Positions 1-6,305 of a DNA stretch of 13,079 nucleotides are shown here, one piece after another. Below the pieces are notes generated by a model that saw only the letters and a list, made by a program, of their open reading frames with translations, made no database searches and was not told the DNA's origin. The stretch covers positions 1-13,079 of the forward strand of contig JALVKZ010000128.1 in assembly GCA_027033675.1 (NCBI GenBank). Reading direction: 5' to 3'. Source of the DNA: Pyrodictiaceae archaeon (GTDB taxonomy: Archaea; Thermoproteota; Thermoprotei_A; Sulfolobales; Pyrodictiaceae). The stretch's first letter is position 1, and the number at the start of each line of letters is the position of its first letter. A program made the position numbers and the translations under genes.

Positions 1-563
1 AACCAGTACGGGCTCCTAGGCTCGACAACCAGTATCATGAAGGGCGTAGCGCTGTAAGTAACCCTGCTGATAACGAGCCTATGCCTATCGCTACGAAACC
101 TCGGCGGCCTAAAATCTAGCTGCTCGCCAGGCGCCGCGAAGACCCCGGTTTCCCGCGAGTACAATAGCTCCCGTGACTCTCTCCCATCCATGCACTTCAC
201 GACGTAGTTGTCCCTACCCCTCTCGAAGACTGTATCAAGGCCTCTCTCCGAGCAGCTACTAAGCACCGAGAGCACCAGTGATACTGCACGAGGCGTCCAG
301 AACCCCTTGGGAACCTTGCCATAGCTAGGTAGCCGTAACGGGGGAAGAAGGGAGACGTAGCCGCTGCTGCTCCGGGCCACTGGTAGCAGGGACGAGAACC
401 TTGACTCGGCTAACCCGCTACTAATACCGTGGCCTAGCGTAGCTGCGGCCGCCATTATTGCTGCATGCAGGCTCGTTGAGTCTATATAGCCCTCGGCTAA
501 GCTAGGAGAATAGCTACTAAACTGGGACTTAAACTCAACTACAGCGTACAGGTAGCGCCTCAT
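1..563 (-). CDS. csm4: Csm4-like type III Cas5 (RAMP), partial, runs off left edge
   Basis: This is the N-terminal 187 residues of a RAMP protein; the C-terminal part, including the Gly-rich loop, lies outside the window. Features seen are an initial beta strand (RRYLYAVVEFKSQF, about 2-15), the helix STSLHAAIMAAAATLG (about 29-44) where Csm4 proteins carry their first helix, a motif FSSLLPVARSSSGYVSLLPP (about 57-75), and RLVISRVTYSATPF (about 162-175), which resembles the R-x-x-I-x-R-x-T segment of Csm4. In the family, Csm4 (type III Cas5) caps the crRNA 5' handle and contacts Cas10. I chose ATG at 563; an in-frame TTG at 584 is the alternative. The ATG lies 29 bases past the csm3 stop, so the two are co-transcribed. 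Family assignment rests on motif resemblance and operon position; a Csx10-like or III-D Cas5 is the main alternative. Confidence 0.72.
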   Translation of the reverse strand, partial: MRRYLYAVVEFKSQFSSYSPSLAEGYIDSTSLHAAIMAAAATLGHGISSGLAESRFSSLLPVARSSSGYVSLLPPLRLPSYGKVPKGFWTPRAVSLVLSVLSSCSERGLDTVFERGRDNYVVKCMDGRESRELLYSRETGVFAAPGEQLDFRPPRFRSDRHRLVISRVTYSATPFMILVVEPRSPYW

Positions 564-592
564 CGATAGAGAAGAGGTGCTCAAGGCCTCAA

Positions 593-1585
593 CTACCCTT
601 TACTAGGGCATGCAGCCGCGACAATGTCGCCACTGGGCTCTAGCTCGGCAACAGGCGTGGGTTTGCCTAGTAGCTCTCTCCCCCCGAGACCCGGGGCCTC
701 GTAGAACACTAGCCGCTCTACACTAATCCCGACCCTACCGTAGCCACGGCTAGTAGCAGCACCGAGGCCAAGGGACTCGGCGAGCCTAAGCCCACGGATA
801 ACGAGGCCCAGGTTCCTCTCGACACACAGCTGCTTCTCGCGGGGACAGGGCTCGCAGTCATTGTCGTAGACTAGTAGCTGTATACGCCCCCTGAACACTA
901 CCCCGGGCTTAACGCGGACCGAGAGACGGGGATCCGCTGCAGCAGTCAACCTATCGATCCTGTTCTCGGGCTTCTCCTCCAAGAAGTCGCTCAGATAAAC
1001 TGGGCGCTCAAGGCGTTCATAGAGCTCACACACATAGCCCTCGTCCGGGTACAGGTCCTCAACGTAGAGACGCGTAGGAGCAAGATACTCCATTAGCTTC
1101 TTGGCACTACTCTCTTCGAGCTGCAGTTTGCCCCGGAGGTGCTGTATGTAGTTGAAGCTTGCATAGCCAAAGACCTCGTCTACCGGGCACCTATTCACGA
1201 CATCCTCCATGAACTTGTGGCGCGCCTCCACTTCATCAACATAGCTACGGGAGAACGCATCGATGCTACGGACGTGCTGGAATACCTTGCCATCAGTAGT
1301 GACGTACTCCATCCCGAGAGCCTGCTCTAAGAGACTCCTCATACGCCCCTTCAGGCTAGAGCCGGGGATATACGGTACCTCTACACTAAGCCTCTCATCG
1401 CCGCACTCGTAGTAGCGCTCAATACTCATAGGCCATACATCGGCGCCGCCTATACTTAGCTGGGCTTGGCTAGGCTTACGGATAAGGAGACCCGTCTTAA
1501 CCCTAACACTTAGCTCGAACTCGTAGAAACCCCGGAGAGACCTCTTTAGAGAGAAGAACCCAGGCTGACTCACGGGGCACCTCAC
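593..1585 (-). CDS. csm3: Csm3-like Cas7 backbone subunit of a type III effector complex
   Basis: This 330-residue RAMP protein would form the repeated crRNA-binding backbone of a type III complex and cut target RNA every six nucleotides. Hallmarks in order: IGGADVWPM (45-53), where Asp49 matches the catalytic Asp of Csm3 (Asp33 in bacterial Csm3); PYIPGSSLKGRMRSLLE (71-87); CPVDEVFG (133-140); APTRLYVEDLY (169-179); EEKPENRIDRLTAAADPR (203-220); and the Gly-rich GLGAATSRGYGRV (273-285). It is longer than typical Csm3 (about 220-260 aa), mainly through insertions around 95-130 and 140-168 and a C-terminal tail after about 298. A CEPCPREKQLC segment (244-254) could bind metal or form disulfides. 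The start is GTG at 1585. A second GTG at codon 5 is preceded by a good GAGGTG motif and may be the real start. It follows the upstream gene by 14 bases. Confidence 0.9.
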   Translation of the reverse strand: MRCPVSQPGFFSLKRSLRGFYEFELSVRVKTGLLIRKPSQAQLSIGGADVWPMSIERYYECGDERLSVEVPYIPGSSLKGRMRSLLEQALGMEYVTTDGKVFQHVRSIDAFSRSYVDEVEARHKFMEDVVNRCPVDEVFGYASFNYIQHLRGKLQLEESSAKKLMEYLAPTRLYVEDLYPDEGYVCELYERLERPVYLSDFLEEKPENRIDRLTAAADPRLSVRVKPGVVFRGRIQLLVYDNDCEPCPREKQLCVERNLGLVIRGLRLAESLGLGAATSRGYGRVGISVERLVFYEAPGLGGRELLGKPTPVAELEPSGDIVAAACPSKG

Positions 1586-1599
1586 CTTCCTTGCTATTC

Positions 1600-2079
1600 T
1601 TAACGCGACCTTACACCCACTATTAGGGAGTCGAACACGAGACGAGCCCTCCGCGCAACACGCCTAACACTGGGGTCGCCGCTGCGTATTAGCTCGGCAA
1701 GCATCCTTACAACATCAGCAACGATGTCAGCTAGGCACCTACTAATCTGTCCACGCTCAGCCTGATAACGAGCAAAGACCTCGAGACCAGCAAGCTCAGC
1801 GAATATCTCGCTGCCATGCCTCCCTTGCGCGATACGATCGAGGATACTAGTAGCGGCCTCATGTATTCTGCGAGCAGCCGAGGGAGAGCTAGCTATACTG
1901 TTTAACCGCCCCCGTAAGATATACTCAACTAAGTTAACCTCATTGACCCCGCTATCGCTAAGGTACTGCATAGTTCTATCAAGCCAAAGGCCTCTACAGG
2001 ACCGTGTCGAGTAATAGCTTGTGGTTTGAATAGTTGAGCTCAAGGACGGAGGCACCGCTACTTTATAGTCTTTATCCAT
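1600..2079 (-). CDS. Probable type III small subunit (Cas11/Csm2-like)
   Basis: This 159-residue protein, directly upstream of csm3 and csm4, is predicted to be almost wholly alpha-helical after residue 35. Helices run about 48-58, 65-85, 90-110 and 113-132, with a basic C-terminus (RRVARRARLVFD, 139-150). The segment FAELAGLEVFARYQAERG (93-110) resembles the helix near the end of Csm2. In known complexes Cas11 subunits form an inner filament that contacts the target RNA. Size, helical content and the order small subunit-csm3-csm4 support the call; sequence similarity alone is weak. The reading frame stays open upstream to 2463, but that part looks like the shadow of the plus-strand gene and crosses the promoter, so I start at ATG 2079. 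A TATA-like CATTATAGG about 27 bases upstream would give an almost leaderless mRNA. Confidence 0.55.
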   Translation of the reverse strand: MDKDYKVAVPPSLSSTIQTTSYYSTRSCRGLWLDRTMQYLSDSGVNEVNLVEYILRGRLNSIASSPSAARRIHEAATSILDRIAQGRHGSEIFAELAGLEVFARYQAERGQISRCLADIVADVVRMLAELIRSGDPSVRRVARRARLVFDSLIVGVRSR

Positions 2080-2080
2080 A

Positions 2081-2096
2081 GTATAAATATTTATAC
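2081..2096. promoter_or_regulatory. Palindromic TATA element between divergent operons
   Basis: GTATAAATATTTATAC is a perfect 16-base palindrome in the divergent gap between the type III operon and the ATPase operon. For the plus strand it is a good archaeal TATA box: transcription would start near 2113-2118, giving a leader of about 40 bases to the GTG at 2156. For the minus strand it sits only 2 bases from ATG 2079, so a start driven by it would fall inside the annotated N-terminus (near 2060), with GTG 2055 as the next usable codon. The palindrome could also be an operator. Confidence 0.6.
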
Positions 2097-2103
2097 TTCC
2101 CAG

Positions 2104-2112
2104 CCTATAATG
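2104..2112 (-). promoter_or_regulatory. TATA-like box for the type III operon
   Basis: On the minus strand this reads CATTATAGG, with its centre about 29 bases upstream of the ATG at 2079. That is the distance expected for a leaderless or near-leaderless archaeal transcript. It is a weaker TATA match than the palindrome at 2081-2096, so either may be used. Confidence 0.4.
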
Positions 2113-2155
2113 GGGGGCCAAGATAGCGGGGATAGGAATAGAGAACAGGGACTCA

Positions 2156-2677
2156 GTGCCCCTATTCGTATACAGCTGCATAGAAGAGCCCAAAGTCATA
2201 GGGGAATATCCCGCAGAGTGTAGTATAGAGGTGAAGCGGGGACTCACAATACTCGAATGCTGTACATTAGAGAGTCTCGTAGAGCTTGTATTGAGGCTTA
2301 TTGAGGCCGGAGTCTCTCCTCTCACGCCGAGCACGTGGATATGTGGCCCTAGTAGAGAGCTAGGCTTGGTAGTCTTCACGGAGCCTTCTCGCTGCCCGGA
2401 GACTAGCACTAAGAGTATAGTGGTTGGGTGCCGCAGCCTAGCCCCCTGTACCAGGGCATACACTGTGCTAGAGGGTGGTAGGAAGTTCTCGGTAAAGCGT
2501 AGAAGGGGCTGCTTTACTGCATCGATAGAGCTAGTGAGGGATATATCACTTCAGCAAGTTATACATGATCTCTTTATGAGTGAAGGGCTCCTTGGAGAGG
2601 TATTTATTCTTTCCCCGCTAGTTATTCCCTGGTTTCCCCGAGGAAGAGGATTATGGGTAAATGGTTGCTTGAAGTAA
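2156..2677 (+). CDS. Unrecognised Cys-rich protein, first gene of the ATPase operon
   Basis: I do not recognise this 173-residue protein. It starts at GTG 2156, the only usual start codon in this frame after a stop at 2108-2110. It contains ten cysteines (8, 22, 35, 36, 63, 80, 92, 98, 119, 171; about 6%), a hydrophobic helix around 38-51, a basic patch KRRRGC (114-119) and a Pro/Gly-rich C-terminus. No signal peptide or membrane segment is evident. The next gene's ATG lies 25 bases before this stop in another frame, and the promoter at 2081-2096 is well placed, both of which support it being real. The opposite strand is also open here, but that reading lacks a promoter. Translational coupling suggests that it works with the ATPase, as a partner, inhibitor or specificity subunit; this is inference. 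Confidence 0.6.
   Translation: MPLFVYSCIEEPKVIGEYPAECSIEVKRGLTILECCTLESLVELVLRLIEAGVSPLTPSTWICGPSRELGLVVFTEPSRCPETSTKSIVVGCRSLAPCTRAYTVLEGGRKFSVKRRRGCFTASIELVRDISLQQVIHDLFMSEGLLGEVFILSPLVIPWFPRGRGLWVNGCLK
2640..2650 (+). promoter_or_regulatory. Ribosome binding site for the ATPase gene
   Basis: GAGGAAGAGGA contains two GAGG motifs, 9 and 3 bases before ATG 2653. It lies inside the end of the preceding gene. It supports both the chosen start and independent re-initiation on the ATPase coding sequence. Confidence 0.7.
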
Positions 2678-3825
2678 CGGGCTCTAAGCTTTTCGGCGAC
2701 GATTTCAAACTAGAGGTAGACGATTATACGGTGATTGCTGGCTTTAACTCCGCGGGTAAGTCGATAATAGCTAGAACAATATATGCTCTTGCCCGCCGGG
2801 ATGTAAACGAGCTCGATAGACTGTGGCGGAAAGACAATGCCTCTGTATGCCTACATACATTACGCGGCAACCTATGCTACGCAGGTGGAGAAATTAGGGG
2901 AGATCTAAGAGGCGATATTGTAGCGTACATGGCGCCTGATTACCGTATAGTGCTGCGCCAGAGCCTCGCCATCGAGAAAAGCATCAGCGAGAACCTTGGG
3001 AGAATGGAGCAAGATGTTGACACGTTATGCAACATGATTGACTCCTTATCCGTGTACATCCCCGAAGAAGAATATGATAGGATACAGGGGCTTAGAGAAC
3101 TATGTAGGAACCTGCAGCAACACATTAGGGATCACGGTAATGTTCTAGGGAGCTTTATGCGTCCATTACTCGCTGAGGCACTGGTCTATAAAGCTAGGGC
3201 TAATCCTTGGCTACTTAAGAGGCTCTTAGATGCCCAAGAAGAGAGCGTTGAGAGAGCAGTAGATGCACTTAATGAGCTACTGGGAGACATTGACGAGAAA
3301 ATATCCGCTGAGGACCTAGTTCCCCTAAACGTTGACGTAACTATATCGGGTACGAGACACGTAGGAGGACCCGCGTTATCAATAGATACCGAGAACCTTA
3401 CCCTCTTAGTACAAGATAATAGGCTTGCAGCCACGGTGCCCCCGGACATAGTCTCCTCGTCGGTAGCATCCTACTTGTTGCTAAGCATTCTGCCATATGT
3501 CTTTGCACAGAGAGAGGATACAATAGTCGTGGTTATAGAGGAGCCCGAGGAGGCGTTTTCTCCTCCACAACAATTCTTATTTGCGTATATCCTTGGTAGA
3601 TACATAAGGCTGCTACAGGGCAGCGGGAAGGAAGTTAAGGTTGTCTTAACTACTCACTCGCCTTACATCGTTAGTGGTGCATCCCGCTTCGACGCCACGA
3701 TATATTATGCGCGCTTCAGCCGCGCAAAGAGAGCCTTCTACTACGAGCAGAGGCCCTATGCCGCCTTTGCTCTCGCTGAGGCACTAGCTCTCTCGCAGCG
3801 TCCCTTGGAGGAAGAAGAGCCTTGA
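2653..3825 (+). CDS. SMC/RecF-like ABC ATPase (AAA_15/AAA_21/OLD-type)
   Basis: This 390-residue protein has all the ABC-ATPase landmarks of the SMC/RecF/OLD group. The Walker A is GFNSAGKS (30-37). A signature-like segment SSSVASYLLLS (268-278) follows. The Walker B is IVVVIEEPEEAF (291-302), with Glu296 where Asp is usual and Glu297 as catalytic base. The H-loop is VLTTHSPYIVSG (331-342). The middle, about 100-215, is charged and helical with coiled-coil character, and much shorter than in SMC. There is no C-terminal TOPRIM, so it is not a full OLD or GajA protein. Stand-alone ATPases of this size are the sensor/motor part of several prokaryotic immune systems (for example AriA of PARIS, PtuA of Septu), usually beside an effector gene. 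Here the next gene overlaps by 4 bases. Function in this locus is inferred. Confidence 0.9.
   Translation: MGKWLLEVTGSKLFGDDFKLEVDDYTVIAGFNSAGKSIIARTIYALARRDVNELDRLWRKDNASVCLHTLRGNLCYAGGEIRGDLRGDIVAYMAPDYRIVLRQSLAIEKSISENLGRMEQDVDTLCNMIDSLSVYIPEEEYDRIQGLRELCRNLQQHIRDHGNVLGSFMRPLLAEALVYKARANPWLLKRLLDAQEESVERAVDALNELLGDIDEKISAEDLVPLNVDVTISGTRHVGGPALSIDTENLTLLVQDNRLAATVPPDIVSSSVASYLLLSILPYVFAQREDTIVVVIEEPEEAFSPPQQFLFAYILGRYIRLLQGSGKEVKVVLTTHSPYIVSGASRFDATIYYARFSRAKRAFYYEQRPYAAFALAEALALSQRPLEEEEP
3807..3811 (+). promoter_or_regulatory. Ribosome binding site fixing the TTG start at 3822
   Basis: GGAGG lies 10 bases upstream of TTG 3822, inside the end of the ATPase gene. It is a full Shine-Dalgarno core and supports initiation at the TTG that overlaps the ATPase stop codon. 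Confidence 0.7.
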
Positions 3826-4514
3826 CCAACCCTAATAGAGACGTTACCGAGAACTACGTCTACATCATTGACCTAGATGTATTTAACTTGTGCAATAAGC
3901 ACAGCGACCCCGCAGCACAGGACTGCAGGATTGATAAGAACTATGCTCGTGAAGCCTGCGAATCACTCGACAAAGTATTCGGTAGCGGGGACTGGTCGAA
4001 GGGGTTATGGAAACTAGTAAGAGCTATTAATGCATACAATGCAAGGTCTTCTAAGGGCTATGGTGCTGCAATAATTTTTCCCAATCTCGGAGAAGCTGCT
4101 TCGTCTGCTGGGTTAGCGGCCCGTTGTCTCGGAAGAGTTCAGTTTATTTGCAAGGATTGTCTTATCGGAAGGATATTGTCCTTGCTGAAAGAATCAGTGT
4201 CACAGAGAGACGCTATTTGCTTGTTTAATCCTCGTATTAGGTGCAAGGATCTCGACAACATGGTTCGGCGGTGCTATAGGGAGGCCGGGCATAGCGATAA
4301 GTGTCGGCGAGTCATCAGTGCCATAGAGTGCATAGTAAATGAGCTCGGGAACATGTATGGGAGACTTCGTGCCGATATCGGTGTAGCTGTTTTCTGCGAC
4401 AGGGAGGGCTCGCTGTGTAGCAGTATAATAGAAGAGGGTGACAGGACTAAGATTAGGTATATCGAGCTAGGCAGCGGCCTTGGCACCGTCTGTATAGCTC
4501 ACAGCGATGATTAG
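3822..4514 (+). CDS. Unrecognised very Cys-rich protein, partner of the ATPase
   Basis: This 230-residue protein starts at TTG 3822, overlapping the ATPase stop by 4 bases, with a GGAGG site 10 bases upstream. I do not recognise the family. It has 14 cysteines (24, 35, 46, 102, 110, 113, 133, 141, 151, 161, 170, 192, 199, 224; about 6%), including CKDC at 110-113. The N-terminus YVYIIDLDVFN (12-22) is a hydrophobic strand ending in Asp17 and Asp19, as in the first strand of PIN-like or other metal-dependent nuclease/phosphatase folds. Further strands are likely at GAAIIFPN (81-88) and IGVAVFCDREG (186-196), so an alpha/beta fold with acidic strand ends is plausible. By analogy with ATPase-plus-effector immune systems it could be the effector, but no complete catalytic motif is visible. 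It ends 9 bases from the convergent gene. Confidence 0.75.
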   Translation: MTNPNRDVTENYVYIIDLDVFNLCNKHSDPAAQDCRIDKNYAREACESLDKVFGSGDWSKGLWKLVRAINAYNARSSKGYGAAIIFPNLGEAASSAGLAARCLGRVQFICKDCLIGRILSLLKESVSQRDAICLFNPRIRCKDLDNMVRRCYREAGHSDKCRRVISAIECIVNELGNMYGRLRADIGVAVFCDREGSLCSSIIEEGDRTKIRYIELGSGLGTVCIAHSDD

Positions 4515-4523
4515 TGTATTGCT

Positions 4524-4943
4524 TTATTGTAGGGGTTCTAGCTCTACTTCTAGCCTTTTTATCTTCATCCATCTCCTGTGCTCGATGACTCTTATGGCTT
4601 TGTCGCCTGGTGCCTTGAGGTAGGTTCTCCTATCCGGTTTTTCCTGGACCAGTTTCCTTGCCTCCTCCTCGTCCTCTGTTACGGCAACGGTGTCCATCCA
4701 CGCTATTATTAGGTCTATGCCTGCTTTCCTTGCCTCCCGGAACAGCTTGTATAGGAGCGCTAGTGGTAGTGCCTGGATAACTATGTATCTCACGTCGTTC
4801 CTGGCCCACGTCTCTACGAGCTGTGGTATTTCGTCCTCTTCTATCTTCGCTACTTGCTCGATCGCGTCTATGCCTTTCTCCCGGAGCTCCTCTACCTGGG
4901 CCGGCATCATCCTATGTCTTCCAATGACTATTGCCCTAGGCAT
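4524..4943 (-). CDS. Small Rossmann-like protein of unknown function
   Basis: This 139-residue protein appears as a beta-alpha-beta unit. A strand PRAIVIGRHR (2-11) is followed by helices 15-23 and 35-47. A strand VRYIVIQALP (51-60) leads into helix LALLYKLFREARKAG (61-75), then strand IDLIIAWMDTVAV (76-88), an acidic helix (89-102) and a basic, strand-rich tail (about 103-139). I do not recognise a named family. A nucleotide- or ligand-binding role is possible from the fold alone. ATG 4943 is preferred over GTG 4955 because GGAG lies 4 bases upstream. It is convergent with the Cys-rich gene (9 bases apart) and divergent from the gene at 5040, sharing an A+T-rich promoter. That arrangement would fit a regulator of the neighbouring pair, but there is no helix-turn-helix that I can see. 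Confidence 0.75.
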   Translation of the reverse strand: MPRAIVIGRHRMMPAQVEELREKGIDAIEQVAKIEEDEIPQLVETWARNDVRYIVIQALPLALLYKLFREARKAGIDLIIAWMDTVAVTEDEEEARKLVQEKPDRRTYLKAPGDKAIRVIEHRRWMKIKRLEVELEPLQ

Positions 4944-4947
4944 TCTG

Positions 4948-4951
4948 CTCC
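4948..4951 (-). promoter_or_regulatory. Ribosome binding site deciding the ATG at 4943
   Basis: On the minus strand GGAG lies 4 bases upstream of ATG 4943 and inside the longer GTG-initiated reading. It favours the shorter protein beginning MPRAIVIG. Confidence 0.5.
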
Positions 4952-4990
4952 ACACCTGCGCCGAGAAAACTGTCTAGAAGAATGTGTAAA

Positions 4991-5003
4991 GTATTTATAT
5001 TTT
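4991..5003. promoter_or_regulatory. Bidirectional TATA element between 4943 and 5040 genes
   Basis: The plus strand reads GTATTTATATTTT and the minus strand AAAATATAAATAC; both are good archaeal TATA boxes. Expected minus-strand initiation is near 4970, about 27 bases before ATG 4943. Expected plus-strand initiation is near 5022-5028, 12-18 bases before TTG 5040. The 8-base core TATTTATA is the same, in the same orientation, as half of the palindrome at 2081-2096. Confidence 0.65.
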
Positions 5004-5039
5004 GGCTAGGGAGCATTTAAGAGAAGAGGCTGCAGAACG

Positions 5040-6290
5040 TTGCCTACCCCGAGTAATGACTGCACCATACTGGGGTGCAGAGTAGCCTACTGTGCGCCAT
5101 CGGTAACGATCCTTCCTCCCCAGCTCGCCTATGTTCTCAGCGAGGCACTGCGCGAAATAGACCTAGTAGTAGAGCTTGATTGCGGGAACGGTTTTCGTAC
5201 ATATTTCCTAGTAGAAGAGGTCAGCGAAGCCAATGAGGCCGAGAAGGTTGCGGCACGCGATCTCGACCTAGGGCTTAGCCCGGTCTACATGCTCCAGAGC
5301 AAGCATATGAGTGTTTTCAATAAGCAGCTGCCCCTAGGGGCCCCGGTAAGGCTGCCGACTAAATCCTTCAAGCAGCTCCTTAGGTGCTGCCTACAAAGAA
5401 ATAACGCGGAGCAAGGAGAGGGGCTGGAAAAAGCCCTCATGGATCAGTTCTTCGAGGAGGCCAAGTGCCGCCCGGAGCTAGTCAACGCGCTACACTACAT
5501 GCTGCTACTCAGTAATAGTGAACTCTCTGAGCGCGCTATGAATGACTTAGCCGAGATACTCCGGTCTGGTCAGCGAGGCAGCCAAGGCGACGATGCATGC
5601 AAGGATATTCTCAGGCTCCACGAGTGCATCCCCAGCGATTCCATCCGAGACGCTGTGGAGGAGGCCAAGCAAATCAACGAGACTGATGAAGGAGTGCTAG
5701 TGATTCTACCGCAGTACCGTAGAGCCACTAGCTCGTCACCCACGGAGGAAAAAACCATACGCGGAGCAGTAGACGTGGCAGCTGGGCTGGCGAAAGCACT
5801 GAGAGTATTAAGGATACTCATAGCCTCTAACGAGCTCATAAAAGAGTCAGCGGAGACAATAGAGTCCGAGCTAAGAAATAGACACCATATGGAGGCATGC
5901 GTTGCCGGTATCGATTCGGAGTACAGAGGAAACAAGCTAGGAGATCTTATAGCAGGTTATAAGCCGAGGGCAGTGTATCTCTTACCCCTCTACGACTACT
6001 CCAAGCAACTCCTAAACAATATTATATGCACCTTGACGAGGACACAAGAAATAGGGCATATATGCTTCATACTCATGCCCGAAACCCTCATAGCGCTAAG
6101 TAAAACGGGTGATCAAAACACTCACAATATAGTAAGGATGTTCAAGTCGATGAAGGCGCCTAACTACGTAAAAGAGGTAATTGACGAGGAAGGACAGCTC
6201 AGAGTACCACAGAACACTTCGTACCATTTATACATCAGGTGTCTAAGCCGCGACAGCGACGCCTTGCAAAGAATCGCTTCCTGTAAATAA
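5040..6290 (+). CDS. Unrecognised 416-aa protein, first of a two-gene operon
   Basis: I cannot place this protein in a family. It starts at TTG 5040 behind a TATA element and an AGAAGAGG stretch. An N-terminal region of mixed strands (10-90) is followed by a helical, charged middle (about 110-215). The C-terminal part looks like a Rossmann-type alpha/beta domain: strand EGVLVILPQYR (217-227), helix 239-253, strand LRVLRILIAS (254-263), then PRAVYLLPLYDY (309-320) and HICFILMPETLIAL (340-353). The strand-Pro-Leu/Met-Pro patterns recall ligand-binding Rossmann domains such as CARF but lack a diagnostic motif. There are 14 cysteines (3.4%), including a CC pair (116-117). No membrane segment is seen. 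The following gene starts 15 bases after the stop, so they are probably co-transcribed and may form a complex. Confidence 0.75.
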   Translation: MPTPSNDCTILGCRVAYCAPSVTILPPQLAYVLSEALREIDLVVELDCGNGFRTYFLVEEVSEANEAEKVAARDLDLGLSPVYMLQSKHMSVFNKQLPLGAPVRLPTKSFKQLLRCCLQRNNAEQGEGLEKALMDQFFEEAKCRPELVNALHYMLLLSNSELSERAMNDLAEILRSGQRGSQGDDACKDILRLHECIPSDSIRDAVEEAKQINETDEGVLVILPQYRRATSSSPTEEKTIRGAVDVAAGLAKALRVLRILIASNELIKESAETIESELRNRHHMEACVAGIDSEYRGNKLGDLIAGYKPRAVYLLPLYDYSKQLLNNIICTLTRTQEIGHICFILMPETLIALSKTGDQNTHNIVRMFKSMKAPNYVKEVIDEEGQLRVPQNTSYHLYIRCLSRDSDALQRIASCK

Positions 6291-6305
6291 TGTAGACTCG
6301 GGGGC

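Noticed and set aside
2080..2463. Upstream extension of the small-subunit reading frame to 2463 (287 aa)
   Set aside because: It crosses the palindromic TATA region, has a Ser/Thr-rich shadow-like composition and overlaps a plus-strand gene that is coupled to the ATPase.
2653..4514. Full PARIS (AriA-AriB) or Gabija-type assignment for the ATPase operon
   Set aside because: The ATPase has no TOPRIM domain, and the downstream protein lacks visible DUF4435/TOPRIM motifs, so naming a known system is not supported.
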